Positions 1-9,018 of a DNA stretch of 64,000 nucleotides are shown here, one piece after another. Positions within the stretch are counted from its first letter, which is position 1. Each line of letters begins with the position of its first letter. The stretch is from Luteimonas marina (GTDB taxonomy: Bacteria; Pseudomonadota; Gammaproteobacteria; Xanthomonadales; Xanthomonadaceae), in assembly GCF_007859325.1 (NCBI RefSeq), contig NZ_VOHK01000001.1:62001-126000 (forward strand), given 5' to 3'. The position numbers were made by a program, and so were the translations under genes. The notes beneath the pieces are model-generated. The model had not been told where the DNA came from. It made no database searches and worked only from the letters and a program-made list of their open reading frames with translations.

Positions 1-573
1 GGCGGCAACGCGATCGTCGACCTGCTGTTCGGCGACGTGGGCCCGTCGGGCAAGCTGCCGGTCACGGTGCCGCGCAACGTCGGCCAGGTGCCGATCTACC
101 ACGCGCACCGCAATACCGGCCGCCCGCCGGCGAAGGACAACAAGTACACCAGCAAGTACATCGACGTGCCGTGGACGCCGCTGTATCCGTTCGGACACGG
201 GCTGGGCTACACCACGTTCGGCTACGACGCGCCGACCGTGTCGCGCGCGACGCTGGCGCCGAACGACCTCGCGCAGCAGGTCAGCGTGCGCGTCACCAAC
301 ACCGGCCAACGCGCCGGCACGGAAGTGGTGCAGCTGTACCTGCGCGACGACGTCGCCAGCGTCACCCGCCCGGTGCGGGAGCTGCGCGGCTTCCGCCGCG
401 TCGAACTGCAGCCGGGCGAGTCGCGCACGGTGATGTTCGAGCTGGGTTTCGAGGATCTGGCGCTGTACGACGCCGACATGCGGCGCGTGGTCGAGCCGGG
501 GACGTTCACCGTGTTCGCCGGCGGCAGTTCGGAGGCGGAGCAGTCGGTGGCGTTCAAGGTGGTCGCCCGCTGA
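1..573 (+). CDS. bglX: GH3 beta-glucosidase, C-terminal part (5' end outside window)
   Basis: The frame is open from base 1 and gives the last 190 residues of a glycoside hydrolase family 3 enzyme. It shows the end of the GH3 C-terminal domain ('GPSGKLPVTVPR') and the hallmark 'YPFGHGLGYTTF', followed by the fibronectin-III-like domain (about residues 95-185 of the visible part). GH3 enzymes remove terminal beta-linked glucose or xylose and are usually periplasmic in this group. The catalytic nucleophile lies upstream of the window, so specificity cannot be read. It is the first visible gene of a sugar-uptake locus and probably releases glucose from oligosaccharides brought in by the downstream receptor. 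The BglX-type assignment rests on domain order; the exact symbol is less certain. Confidence 0.85.
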   Translation, partial: GGNAIVDLLFGDVGPSGKLPVTVPRNVGQVPIYHAHRNTGRPPAKDNKYTSKYIDVPWTPLYPFGHGLGYTTFGYDAPTVSRATLAPNDLAQQVSVRVTNTGQRAGTEVVQLYLRDDVASVTRPVRELRGFRRVELQPGESRTVMFELGFEDLALYDADMRRVVEPGTFTVFAGGSSEAEQSVAFKVVAR

Positions 574-703
574 GTCGAAGGGGGCGGTTCGATCGGCAGC
601 CCGCCCCGCAGTGTCGTCCCGTGCCGCAATGACTGTTGCAACGCAGCAAGAAACGACGGATGGACCGACGCCATGCATCGAACGAAAGCTTTACATCTTC
701 TCT

Positions 704-717
704 TGAAAACGATTACA
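704..717. promoter_or_regulatory. candidate LacI-family operator upstream of the lacI-type gene
   Basis: TGAAAACGATTACA is an imperfect palindrome around a central CG (five of seven pairs match), the usual architecture of LacI/GalR operators. It lies 33 bases before the GTG start of the LacI regulator. Twelve of 14 positions match TGTAAACGATTCCA at 4920-4933, before the glycoamylase gene. Autoregulation is inferred. Confidence 0.5.
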
Positions 718-749
718 TTGCGGCCATCGCGAAACCGTGGAGAGGCGGT

Positions 750-1751
750 GTGAGCGTCACGATCAAAGACGTGGCACGACGCGCGAATGTTTCGGTGGCG
801 ACCGTGTCTCGGGCCCTGAACGGCCACCAGAACGTCGCCGAGGCGGTGCGCAAGCGGGTCCTCAGCGTTGCCGACGAGCTGCGCTACAGCCCGCACCACG
901 CGGCGCGCAGCCTCAGCAGCCGGCGCACGCAGACCATCGGCGTGGTGCTGCCGGACCTGTACGGCGAATTCTTCTCGGAACTGATGCGCGGCATCGACCA
1001 GGTCGCGCGCGAGCGCGGGCTGCACCTGCTGGTGTCCAGTTACCACGGCCATCCGCAGGAGCAGGGCGCCGCGCTGCGCACGATGCGCGGCCGCGTGGAC
1101 GGGCTGCTGCTGATGTCGCCGTTCGTCGATGGCGCGGAGTCGCTGGCCGAGGACCTGCCGGCGGCAATGCCGGTGGTGCTGATGAACTCCGCGCTCGCCG
1201 CCAGCGGCCGCGCCTCGGTCGGCGTCGACAACCACGGCGGCGCGATGGCGATGATGCAGCACCTGCTGCAGGCCGGGCACCGCCGCATCGCCTTCATCGC
1301 CGGCCCCGACGACAACTTCGACGCGCGCGAGCGCCTGCGCGGCTATCGCGATGCATTGGCCGCCGGTGCGCCCGGTGTCGAGCCCTGGGTGCTGCCCGGC
1401 GACTTCGACGAAGCCTCCGGGCATCGTGCGGGACAGGTCCTGCTCGAAGCGGAGCAGCGCCCGGACGCGGTGTTCGCCGCCAACGACATGATGGCGCTGG
1501 GCTGCCTGTTCGCGCTGAGCCAGGGTGGCCTGCGCGTGCCTGACGACGTCGCGCTCGCCGGTTTCGACGACATTCCGCTTTCGCGCTACGTACACCCGGC
1601 GCTGACGACCATGCGCGTCGAGATCGCCGAACTGGGCGCGCGCGCCATCCGCCAGTTGCTCGAACCCGCAACCCCGGAGGCGCAGGAGCACGCCCTGCTG
1701 GCGCCGCGGCTCGTGACCAGGCCATCCAGCGCGTCCCGCGCAACGACATGA
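750..1751 (+). CDS. LacI/GalR-family transcriptional regulator
   Basis: A 333-residue repressor with the standard LacI layout. The N-terminal helix-turn-helix is at residues 4-23 ('TIKDVARRANVSVATVSRAL'), the hinge helix is near residue 50, and a periplasmic-binding-protein-like effector domain follows ('TIGVVLPDLYGEFFSELMRG', later 'FAANDMMALG' and 'GFDDIPLSRYVHPALTT'). GTG at 750 was chosen because the helix-turn-helix begins immediately after it and GGAGAGG lies four bases upstream; the ATG at 636 would add 38 residues unlike the family. The gene sits between a GH3 enzyme and a TonB-dependent receptor, so it is probably the local sugar-responsive regulator. The candidate operators at 704-717 and 4920-4933 fit that role. 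The effector sugar is unknown. Confidence 0.92.
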   Translation: MSVTIKDVARRANVSVATVSRALNGHQNVAEAVRKRVLSVADELRYSPHHAARSLSSRRTQTIGVVLPDLYGEFFSELMRGIDQVARERGLHLLVSSYHGHPQEQGAALRTMRGRVDGLLLMSPFVDGAESLAEDLPAAMPVVLMNSALAASGRASVGVDNHGGAMAMMQHLLQAGHRRIAFIAGPDDNFDARERLRGYRDALAAGAPGVEPWVLPGDFDEASGHRAGQVLLEAEQRPDAVFAANDMMALGCLFALSQGGLRVPDDVALAGFDDIPLSRYVHPALTTMRVEIAELGARAIRQLLEPATPEAQEHALLAPRLVTRPSSASRATT

Positions 1752-1869
1752 AGAGGTGAATGCAAGGCGACATCCGTCCGCAGTCGAAGACAAGAACAGC
1801 GTTGCAGTCCGAAACGCGTCAATCCCCCGGTTTCAACTGTTCGAGGACCGCCCTGGGAGGGGCATCACG

Positions 1870-4869
1870 ATGAATCGCAAGACCCACCCCGCTTCCCGCA
1901 GGTTCGATCGCAGCCTGCTCAGCTGCGCGCTGGCCGGCTGCATGCTGCTGTCGGCGCCGGCATTCGCCCAGTCCACGTCCGCGACGCTCCGCGGCCAGGT
2001 GTCGAGCGATTCCGCGCCCGCGAGCGGCGCGCAGGTCACCGCCACCAACCTCGCGACCGGCCTGTCGCGCTCGGTCAGCACCAGCGCGGGGGGCGGCTAC
2101 AGCCTGGCCGGCCTGCCGCCGGGAACCTACCGCGTCGACGTCACGGCTGGAGGCCAGACCAGTTCGCAGAACGTGACCCTGGCCGTCGGCCAGACCGCGA
2201 CCCTCAACCTGGGCTTGGGCGGCGTCGTCGAAGCCGCACCCGCGGAAGGGGCCACCGACCTCGATGCGGTGGTGGTCACCGCGACCGCGCTGGTGGAGAC
2301 CAAGACTTCGGAAGTGGCCACCTACGTTTCGCAGCGGCAGATCGAGAACCTGCCGCAGAACTCGCGCAACTTCCTTGCCTTCGCCGATACCGTGCCGGGC
2401 ATGCAGTTCGTGCAGAGCGGCAACGGCAACGAGTCGCAACTGCGCAGTGGCGCGCAGGGCGCCAGCCAGATCAATGTCTTCATCGACGGTGTCGGTCAGA
2501 AGAACTACGTCACCCCCGGCGGCATTACCGGGCAGGACGACAGCCGCGGCAACCCGTTCCCGCAGTTGGCGATCGGCGAGTACAAGGTCATCACCTCGAA
2601 CTACAAGGCCGAGTACGACCAGATCAGCAGCGCCGCGGTGACCGCCGTGACCCGGTCGGGCACCAATGATTTCACCGGCAGCTTCATCTGGGATCGCTAC
2701 ACCGACGACTGGCGCAAGGCGTCGCCCGGGGAGGAGGCGGCAGGCGCGAAGAGTCCGGAGACGACCGAGCAGTATGGCGTCGCCTTCGGCGGTCCGATCA
2801 TCCGCGACCGCCTGCACTTCTTCGTGACCTACGAGGCCAAGGATTTCATCGTCCCGGAGATGGTCACGCGCCCCAACAATACCGCCCACGTGGCGCTGCC
2901 TGCGGAAATCACCTCCCAGTACGGGCCGACGAGCCGCCCGTTCGACCAGGACGTCTACTTCGGCAAATTGAGCTTCCAGGCCAGTGACGCGCACCTGATC
3001 GAATTCTCCGCGCGCATACGCGAGGAGGTCGGGATCCTCGGCGTGGGCGGGCAGAACGCCGACAGCACCGCCACGGCGCTGACGAACAACGAGAAGCGCT
3101 ACGACCTGCGTTCGCTGTACTCGGCCGAGAACTGGATGAACGATGCGCACATCACGTTCGAGGAGTCGGCCTACAACCCGCGGCCGGTCATCAGTGCCCC
3201 GATCACGCGCTATACCGCCCGCAACCTGGCCAACGACGGCGACATCACGCTGCTCAACACCGGTGGCGGCGCAACGTTCCAGGACAAGGGGCAGAGCGGC
3301 TGGGGCCTGCAGAACGATTTCACGTTCTACGGCTGGGAGAACCACACGGTCAAGATGGGCTTCAAGTACAAGGACATCGAACTGACCGCGTTCCAGAACT
3401 CGCCGCCGAACCCGCGTTATATCTACGACGTGGTCGAGAACATCGGCCAGCCCTACCGGATCGAGTACACGACGGCACGCGCGGGCCGCGATCCGAACAT
3501 CGAATCGGCGAACAAGCAGTTCGGCATCTACATCCAGGACGACTGGGAGGTCAACGAAAAGCTGACGTTGAACTTCGGCGTGCGCTGGGACTACGAGGAC
3601 ATGGGGGCCTACACGGATTACGTGCTCGATCCCGCGATCGCGGCCGCACTGCGCGGCTGGACCAACATCCAGAATACCGATTACGACATCGAGGACTACA
3701 TCAGCGACGGCGGCAATCGCGACAGCGACAAGAACAACATCGCGCCGCGGATCGGGTTCTCCTACGACCTGTTCGCCGACCAGCGCCACGTGATCTTCGG
3801 CGGCATCGGACGCTCCTACGACCGCAACCTGTTCGACTACATGGCGCGCGAGTTCTATGGCGGCGCCTTCACCACCTACACCATCAACTTCCCGGATGCC
3901 AACCATCCCTGCGACCCCAGCGTGAGCTGCATCGAGTTCGATCCGGCGCTGATGACGGCGGCAGGGCTCGCGGCGTACGCAGCGGCGAATCCGACCGCCG
4001 GCGGCGAGGTGAACCTGATCCGCAACGACCTGGAAACGCCGTACTCCGACCAGTTCAGCATCGGCATGCGCAACATCGTCAACGTCTGGGGGCACGACTG
4101 GAACACATCCGTGGCACTGGCGCACATCCGTTCGAAGGAGGGGATCTACTTCAGGCTCGGCAATCGCTATCCGGACGGCAGCTTCCGGGATCCTGCGTTC
4201 CCCGAGGCCACTTGGGGCCGGCAGCCCTGGGGGGAGGCGATCCCCGGCTACGGCAGCCTGATCCTCGGCCAGAACGGCATGGAGACCAAGTTGAATTCGC
4301 TCATGCTCTCGCTGGACAAGCCCTACTCGGACCAGTCGCCGTGGGGCGTGACCGTCGCCTATACCTACAGCGATGCCAAGGAACTGCGCACGAAGTCCTC
4401 GGAGGGCGAAACGTATGTGTTCGACTATCCGGACATTGGCGACGAGTTCTACATGTCGACGGGCGTCGCCAAGCATCGGCTGGTCACGACGGGCATCTTC
4501 GGCCTGCCGTGGGACATCACCATCTCCACCAAGCTGACGCTGGCGAGCCCGATCCCGCGCGAGGCGGTCAATTGCCTGGATGTCGCCATCGAGGGCAACT
4601 GCTTCTTCGATCCGTACGAGATCGACGAATCCATCGGCTTCAAGCAGTTCGACATTGCCCTGCAGAAGGTCTGGAACACCGGCAGCGACCTCAGCTTCAA
4701 GGTGCGCGCGGATCTCCTGAATGCGTTCAACTGGCGCAACTGGACCGATTACGACGACGGCCGTGGCAATCCGAATGACGGGCCGAACCCGAATTTCGGC
4801 CAGCGCAGCGGCAACGGCATCCTGTGGCCGACTCGCACGTTCAAGTTGTCCTTCGGGCTTGACTGGTAG
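1870..4869 (+). CDS. TonB-dependent outer-membrane receptor, Oar-like, with carboxypeptidase-regulatory-like N-domain
   Basis: A 999-residue outer-membrane receptor, probably importing an oligosaccharide using TonB-ExbBD energy. ATG at 1870 follows a GGGAGGGGC ribosome site and begins a signal peptide of about 33 residues ending 'SAPAFA'. Residues about 36-115 form a carboxypeptidase-regulatory-like beta domain ('SATLRGQV', 'LPPGTYRVDV'). A TonB-box-like 'LDAVVVTA' lies near residue 131, followed by the plug ('NSRNFLAFADTVPGM') and a large beta-barrel. The chain ends in 'SFGLDW', a C-terminal aromatic residue typical of barrel proteins. An upstream in-frame ATG at 1756 gives a 38-residue extension with no signal character and was rejected. 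A terminator follows directly, so the glycoamylase gene is probably transcribed separately. Confidence 0.93.
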   Translation: MNRKTHPASRRFDRSLLSCALAGCMLLSAPAFAQSTSATLRGQVSSDSAPASGAQVTATNLATGLSRSVSTSAGGGYSLAGLPPGTYRVDVTAGGQTSSQNVTLAVGQTATLNLGLGGVVEAAPAEGATDLDAVVVTATALVETKTSEVATYVSQRQIENLPQNSRNFLAFADTVPGMQFVQSGNGNESQLRSGAQGASQINVFIDGVGQKNYVTPGGITGQDDSRGNPFPQLAIGEYKVITSNYKAEYDQISSAAVTAVTRSGTNDFTGSFIWDRYTDDWRKASPGEEAAGAKSPETTEQYGVAFGGPIIRDRLHFFVTYEAKDFIVPEMVTRPNNTAHVALPAEITSQYGPTSRPFDQDVYFGKLSFQASDAHLIEFSARIREEVGILGVGGQNADSTATALTNNEKRYDLRSLYSAENWMNDAHITFEESAYNPRPVISAPITRYTARNLANDGDITLLNTGGGATFQDKGQSGWGLQNDFTFYGWENHTVKMGFKYKDIELTAFQNSPPNPRYIYDVVENIGQPYRIEYTTARAGRDPNIESANKQFGIYIQDDWEVNEKLTLNFGVRWDYEDMGAYTDYVLDPAIAAALRGWTNIQNTDYDIEDYISDGGNRDSDKNNIAPRIGFSYDLFADQRHVIFGGIGRSYDRNLFDYMAREFYGGAFTTYTINFPDANHPCDPSVSCIEFDPALMTAAGLAAYAAANPTAGGEVNLIRNDLETPYSDQFSIGMRNIVNVWGHDWNTSVALAHIRSKEGIYFRLGNRYPDGSFRDPAFPEATWGRQPWGEAIPGYGSLILGQNGMETKLNSLMLSLDKPYSDQSPWGVTVAYTYSDAKELRTKSSEGETYVFDYPDIGDEFYMSTGVAKHRLVTTGIFGLPWDITISTKLTLASPIPREAVNCLDVAIEGNCFFDPYEIDESIGFKQFDIALQKVWNTGSDLSFKVRADLLNAFNWRNWTDYDDGRGNPNDGPNPNFGQRSGNGILWPTRTFKLSFGLDW

Positions 4870-4882
4870 GCCACGCAGACGC

Positions 4883-4908
4883 CGGCCACTTCGGTGGCCT
4901 GCGTTTTT
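4883..4908 (+). terminator. Rho-independent terminator after the TonB-dependent receptor gene
   Basis: The stem GGCCAC/GTGGCC with a TTCG loop (4884-4899) can be extended by CGCA/TGCG with a bulge. It is followed by GCGTTTTT ending at 4908. It lies 14 bases after the receptor stop codon. Confidence 0.85.
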
Positions 4909-4919
4909 CTGTCGGACCC

Positions 4920-4933
4920 TGTAAACGATTCCA
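4920..4933. promoter_or_regulatory. candidate LacI-family operator upstream of the glycoamylase gene
   Basis: TGTAAACGATTCCA lies between the receptor terminator and the ATG at 4948. It differs at only two positions from the site before the LacI-type gene (704-717). The pair suggests that both transcripts answer to the local LacI regulator. It is only 14 bases before the start codon, so it would act as a roadblock or overlap the promoter. Confidence 0.5.
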
Positions 4934-4947
4934 CCCAGACCCCAGGC

Positions 4948-6597
4948 ATGCGCTCCGTGTATCCACGCTGTTTCCGCTTCTCCCTCATGGCCGTCCTGTG
5001 CCTGCTGCTGGCGGCCTGCCAGCGCGAGGCACCCGCACCGGCCGAACCGGCCGTGGCGCCGCCCAAGCCCGGCCCGATCCCGCAGATCGTGCTGCCCGAG
5101 CCCGATCCCAGGGAGGAAGAGCCGCCGGGTCCGCCGGAGCTGCCGCCGCTGTTCCGCGACATCGAGCGGCGCACGTTCCAGTTCTTCTGGGACACGACCA
5201 ACGAGCTCAACGGGCTGACGCCGGACCGCTTCCCGTCGCGGCCGTTCGCGAGCATTGCCTCGGTGGGTTTCTCGCTGACCGCGTATCCGATCGGGATCGA
5301 GAACGGCTGGGTCAGCCGCACCCAGGCGGTGGACCGCACGCTGGCGACGCTGAAGTTCTTCCGCGAGGCGAAGATGGGGCCGCAGGCGACCGGGCGCAGC
5401 GGCTACAAGGGCTTCTTCTACCACTTCATCGACATGCAGGAGGGCGCCCGTTACAACACGTGGGTGGAGCTGTCGAGCGTGGACACCGGCCTGCTGCTGA
5501 TGGGCGTGCTGTTCGCGCAGTCGTACTACACCGGCGACGATCCTCGCGAGGCGGAAATCCGCAAGCTCGCCGACGAAATCTACCGCCGCGTCGAGTGGCC
5601 CTGGCTGCAGCAGCGGCCGCCGCTGATCTCGATGGGCTGGTATCCCGAGCGCGGCTTCATCGCCCACGACTGGAGGGGCTACAACGAGGCCATGCTGGTC
5701 TACATCCTGGCGCTGGGCTCGCCGACGCATCCGGTGGAACCGGAGGCCTGGGACGCCTGGACGCGGACCTACGAGGGCGACTGGGGCGTGTTCCAGGGAC
5801 AGGAGTACCTGAGCTTCGGCCCGCATTTCGGCCACCAGTACTCGCACGTGTGGATCGACTTCCGCGGCATCCGCGACGAGTACATGAAGAACCGCGGCAT
5901 CGACTACTTCGAGAACAGCCGCCGCGCGACCTATGCGCAGCGCGCGTATGCGATCGAGAATCCGATGAAGTGGGACGACTACGGCGAGACCATCTGGGGC
6001 CTGACCGCCAGCGACGGGCCGCAGCGCACCACGCAGGAGTTCAAGGGCGAGCAGCGCGAGTTCCGCCACTACAGCGCGCGCGGCGCCGGCCTGTCGGACG
6101 AGTTCGACGACGGCACCATCGCGCCGACGGCCGCCATCGCATCGATTGCCTTCGCGCCGGAGATCGTGATCCCCGCGACCGAGGAACTGTACGAGCGCTA
6201 CGGCGAGTACCTGTACTCCAGCTACGGCTTCCTCGACGCGGTGAACCCGAGCTTCAAGTACGACATCCCGCTCAAGACCGGGCGGATCATCCCCGGCCGC
6301 GGCTGGGTGGCCAGCGACTACATCGGCATCGACCAGGGACCGATCCTGACGATGATCGCGAACTACCGCAACGAGTTCGTGTGGAAGGTGATGCGCGAGA
6401 ATCCCTACATCCGCAAGGGGCTCGAGCGCGCGGGCTTCACCGGCGGCTGGCTGGCGCCGCCGGGCGAGCCGCAGACCTCGGGCGAGCCCGACCCGGAAGC
6501 CGCGGACGCCAGCGACATCGGCATGGCGCAATCGCGCATCCCCGAGGACGACGACAGGCCGCCTTCCGAGCCGAGGGCTTCGGATCCGCCGCAGTAG
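4948..6597 (+). CDS. PF10091 'glycoamylase' lipoprotein, candidate GH144 beta-1,2-glucanase
   Basis: A 549-residue predicted lipoprotein: signal peptide with lipobox 'LLAAC' (Cys24), a Pro/Glu-rich linker to about residue 65, then an (alpha/alpha)6-barrel glycoamylase domain starting 'RRTFQFFWDTTNELNGL' with 'FASIASVGFSLTAYPIG' and 'VELSSVDTGLLLMGVLFA'. The family was first named glucoamylase-like, but characterised PF10091 members in GH144 are endo-beta-1,2-glucanases. The GTG at 4894 lies inside the terminator stem, so ATG 4948 is the start. The last 35 residues are acidic and Pro-rich, probably disordered. Next to GH3, a receptor and ABC genes it probably cuts an imported glucan in the periplasm or at the surface. 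Activity on beta-1,2-glucan is inferred from family membership only. Confidence 0.85.
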   Translation: MRSVYPRCFRFSLMAVLCLLLAACQREAPAPAEPAVAPPKPGPIPQIVLPEPDPREEEPPGPPELPPLFRDIERRTFQFFWDTTNELNGLTPDRFPSRPFASIASVGFSLTAYPIGIENGWVSRTQAVDRTLATLKFFREAKMGPQATGRSGYKGFFYHFIDMQEGARYNTWVELSSVDTGLLLMGVLFAQSYYTGDDPREAEIRKLADEIYRRVEWPWLQQRPPLISMGWYPERGFIAHDWRGYNEAMLVYILALGSPTHPVEPEAWDAWTRTYEGDWGVFQGQEYLSFGPHFGHQYSHVWIDFRGIRDEYMKNRGIDYFENSRRATYAQRAYAIENPMKWDDYGETIWGLTASDGPQRTTQEFKGEQREFRHYSARGAGLSDEFDDGTIAPTAAIASIAFAPEIVIPATEELYERYGEYLYSSYGFLDAVNPSFKYDIPLKTGRIIPGRGWVASDYIGIDQGPILTMIANYRNEFVWKVMRENPYIRKGLERAGFTGGWLAPPGEPQTSGEPDPEAADASDIGMAQSRIPEDDDRPPSEPRASDPPQ

Positions 6598-6640
6598 CGT
6601 GTCCGGGCGGATGCAGTCCCGGGCTGCAGATGGGGATCGG

Positions 6641-6820
6641 AAGCTTGTTCACGGTTCCCGAATCGAGCGTCATCCCGGCGAAAGCCGGGATCCATTTTGC
6701 AGTTGGCCTTCGTTCCTGCCATGCAAACGGGAATCAGGGTCAAGATGGATCCCGGCTTTCGCCGGGATGACGTCTTCGATGATGTGCAGCCTCCCAGGTA
6801 CAACGATCGTGAACAGGCTC
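6641..6820. mobile_element. MITE-like element, copy 1
   Basis: A non-coding element of about 180 bp. Its outer ends are inverted (TGTTCACG at 6646-6653, CGTGAACA at 6808-6815). Inside lies a near-perfect 32-base inverted pair (6668-6699 and 6741-6772) built on 'gtcatcccggcgaaagccgg'. After the right inner arm comes 'ttcgatgatgt', which also follows the arm in copy 2 at 13992-14170. It fills the gap between the glycoamylase and binding-protein genes. No transposase is nearby. Confidence 0.7.
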
Positions 6821-6833
6821 TAAGATCCCCGGC

Positions 6834-8150
6834 ATGCGATCTTCGTCTCCGGTACTGCTCGCACTGCTGCTGACGCTCGCGCTCGGCGCCTGCGCGCGCG
6901 ACGACGGCACGACCACGATCCGCTTCTGGGCCATGGGCCGGGAAGCGGAGGTAGTGGCCGAACTGATCGACGAGTTCGAGCGCGAACACCCCCACATCCG
7001 CGTCGAGCTGCAGCAGATCCCCTGGACCGCGGCGCACGAGAAGCTGCTGACCGCGTTCGCGGCCGACGGCCTGCCGGACATCGGCCAGATGGGGAACACG
7101 TGGATCGCCGAGTTCGCGATGCTCGACACGCTCGAACCGCTGCAGGCGAGGGTGGATGCCTCCCGGATCGTCGACCAGGCGGACTACTTCCCCGGCATCT
7201 GGGCCACCAACGTGGTCGACGGCGTGCTCCGGGGCGTGCCGTGGTACGTCGACACGCGGCTGCTGTACTACCGCAAGGACCTGCTGGCGCAGGCGGGCTT
7301 CGATGCGCCGCCGACGACCTGGGCCGAATGGGAAGCGGCGATGGCGGCGATCGTGCGCAACGGCGGTCCCGGCCGCTACGCGGTGCTGATGCCGATCAAC
7401 GAGTTCGAGCCGCAGCTCTCGTTCGCGCTGCAGACCGGCGCCCCGCTGCTGCGCGACGGCGACGACTACGGCAATTTCCGCGGCCCGGGCTTCCGCAAGG
7501 CGCTGGCGTTCTACGCCAAGACCTTCGAGGAAGGCTGGGCGCCGCCGATGTCCGACACCCAGATCTCGAACGTCTGGGACGAGTTCTTCCGCGGCTTCTA
7601 CGCGTTCTACCTGTCCGGTCCCTGGAACATCCGCGAATTCCGCAAGCGCCAGCCACCGGAACTGGCCGATGCCTGGGGCACGATGCCGCTGCCGGGGCCC
7701 GACGGTCCCGGCGCGGGCATCGCCGGCGGCACCAGCCTCGTGCTGTTCCGTTCGTCCGCGCGCAAGGATGCGGCGTGGCAACTGGTCGAGTTCCTGTCGC
7801 GTCCCGACATCCAGCAGCGCTTCCACGCCCTGATCGGCGACCTGCCGCCGCGGCGCAGCACCTGGGAGCATCCGGAACTGGCCGGGGATCCTTTGGCGAT
7901 GGCGTTCCGCGACCAGCTCGAACGCGTGCGGCCGACGCCGCAGGTGCTGGAGTGGGAGCGCATCGCGCAGGAAATGCGGCTGGCGACCGAGCGCGTGGTG
8001 CGCGGCGGGCAGTCGCAGGAGCAGGCGGCGGCGGAACTGGATGCGCGCGTGGATGCGATCCTCGAGAAGCGGCGCTGGGTGCGCGAACGGGAGGGGCGCG
8101 ACGGGGGGCAGCGGAGCGATCCGGACCGCCGGAGCCGCCATGCGCACTAG
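6834..8150 (+). CDS. ABC transporter sugar-binding lipoprotein (CUT1 type)
   Basis: A 438-residue extracellular solute-binding protein of family 1. The lipobox 'LGAC' places the lipidated cysteine at residue 20, so the protein is anchored in the periplasm. The mature start 'TTIRFWAMGREAEVVAELID' and 'FEREHPHIRVELQQIPW' are typical of carbohydrate-binding proteins, as are 'GVPWYVDTRLLYYRKDLL' and 'AGIAGGTSLVLF'. The two permease genes follow with short overlaps, forming one transport operon. It would capture an oligosaccharide released in the periplasm by the upstream glycosidase and pass it to the inner-membrane permeases. The substrate cannot be determined from sequence; sophorooligosaccharides are a guess from context. 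Confidence 0.92.
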   Translation: MRSSSPVLLALLLTLALGACARDDGTTTIRFWAMGREAEVVAELIDEFEREHPHIRVELQQIPWTAAHEKLLTAFAADGLPDIGQMGNTWIAEFAMLDTLEPLQARVDASRIVDQADYFPGIWATNVVDGVLRGVPWYVDTRLLYYRKDLLAQAGFDAPPTTWAEWEAAMAAIVRNGGPGRYAVLMPINEFEPQLSFALQTGAPLLRDGDDYGNFRGPGFRKALAFYAKTFEEGWAPPMSDTQISNVWDEFFRGFYAFYLSGPWNIREFRKRQPPELADAWGTMPLPGPDGPGAGIAGGTSLVLFRSSARKDAAWQLVEFLSRPDIQQRFHALIGDLPPRRSTWEHPELAGDPLAMAFRDQLERVRPTPQVLEWERIAQEMRLATERVVRGGQSQEQAAAELDARVDAILEKRRWVREREGRDGGQRSDPDRRSRHAH

Positions 8151-9018
8151 CCTCGCCGGCTGGATGTTCGCCGCGCCCGCACTCATCGTGCTCGGCGTGT
8201 TCTTCGGCCTGCCGGTGCTGGCGGCGGCGCTGCTCAGCCTGACCGATTTCGACCTCTATGCCCTGGCCGACACCGACAACCTGCGCTTCGTCGCGTTCGG
8301 CAACTACCTCGATCTGCTGCGCACGCCGATGTTCTGGAAGGCGCTGGGCAACACCGCGTACTTCGTCGCGGTCGGCGTGCCGCTGTCGATCGCGGTGTCG
8401 CTGGGCGCGGCGCTGCTGCTCAACTCGCCGCTGGCGCGGATGCGCGCGTTGTTCCGGACCGCGCTGTTCGCGCCGGTGGTGACCACGCTGGTCGCGGTCG
8501 CCGTGATCTGGCGCTACCTGTTCCACACCAGCTACGGCCTGGTGAACTGGGCGCTGGGCCACGTCGGCATCGCGCCGGTCGACTGGCTCGGCGATCCGCG
8601 CTGGGCGATGCCGACGATCATGCTGTTCGCGGTGTGGAAGAACTTCGGCTACAACATGGTGATCTTCCTCGCCGGCCTGCAGGCGATCCCGCAGGACCTG
8701 TACGAGGCCGCGCGCATCGACGGCGCCTCGCGCTGGCGGCAGTTCCTGCACATCACCCTGCCGCAGCTCGGACCGGTGCTGCTGGTGGTGGGCGTGATCA
8801 CCATCTCCGGCTATTTCCAGCTGTTCGCCGAACCCTACGTGATGACCCGCGGCGACCCGCTGCAGAGCACGGTCAGCGTGCTGTACTACATGTTCGAGGA
8901 AGGCTTCAAGTGGTGGAACCTCGGTCGCGCATCGGCGGTGGCGTTCCTGCTGTTCCTGATCATCCTCGCGGTGACGACGCTGCTGCTGCGCGCCGGGCGC
9001 AGGAGGGACCTGGTATGA
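8140..9018 (+). CDS. ABC sugar permease, MalF type
   Basis: A 292-residue inner-membrane permease with six predicted transmembrane segments. The EAA loop that contacts the ATPase reads 'YEAARIDGASRWRQFLHITL'. ATG 8140 overlaps the end of the binding-protein gene by 11 bases and starts directly before the first hydrophobic helix ('MFAAPALIVLGVFFGLPVL'); a longer upstream reading would add 33 low-complexity residues. It pairs with the following MalG-type permease to form the translocation pore of a CUT1 importer. No ATPase gene is present in the locus, so the transporter probably borrows a shared MsmX/UgpC-like ATPase encoded elsewhere. Confidence 0.93.
   Translation: MRTSLAGWMFAAPALIVLGVFFGLPVLAAALLSLTDFDLYALADTDNLRFVAFGNYLDLLRTPMFWKALGNTAYFVAVGVPLSIAVSLGAALLLNSPLARMRALFRTALFAPVVTTLVAVAVIWRYLFHTSYGLVNWALGHVGIAPVDWLGDPRWAMPTIMLFAVWKNFGYNMVIFLAGLQAIPQDLYEAARIDGASRWRQFLHITLPQLGPVLLVVGVITISGYFQLFAEPYVMTRGDPLQSTVSVLYYMFEEGFKWWNLGRASAVAFLLFLIILAVTTLLLRAGRRRDLV

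Noticed and set aside
4894-4947. GTG 4894 as start of the glycoamylase
   Set aside because: It lies inside the stem of the upstream terminator, and the lipoprotein signal begins at ATG 4948.
1819-6531. Minus-strand open frame of 1570 codons opposite the TonB receptor and glycoamylase genes
   Set aside because: It is a shadow frame created by high third-position GC on the opposite strand; it has low-complexity Arg/Val/Ala composition and no domain, and both genes opposite are certain.
6646-6659. TGTTCACGGTTCCC as another LacI-type operator before the sugar-binding gene
   Set aside because: It matches 10 of 14 positions but forms the outer end of the MITE-like element and is paired with an inverse at 6808-6815, so repeat structure explains it.
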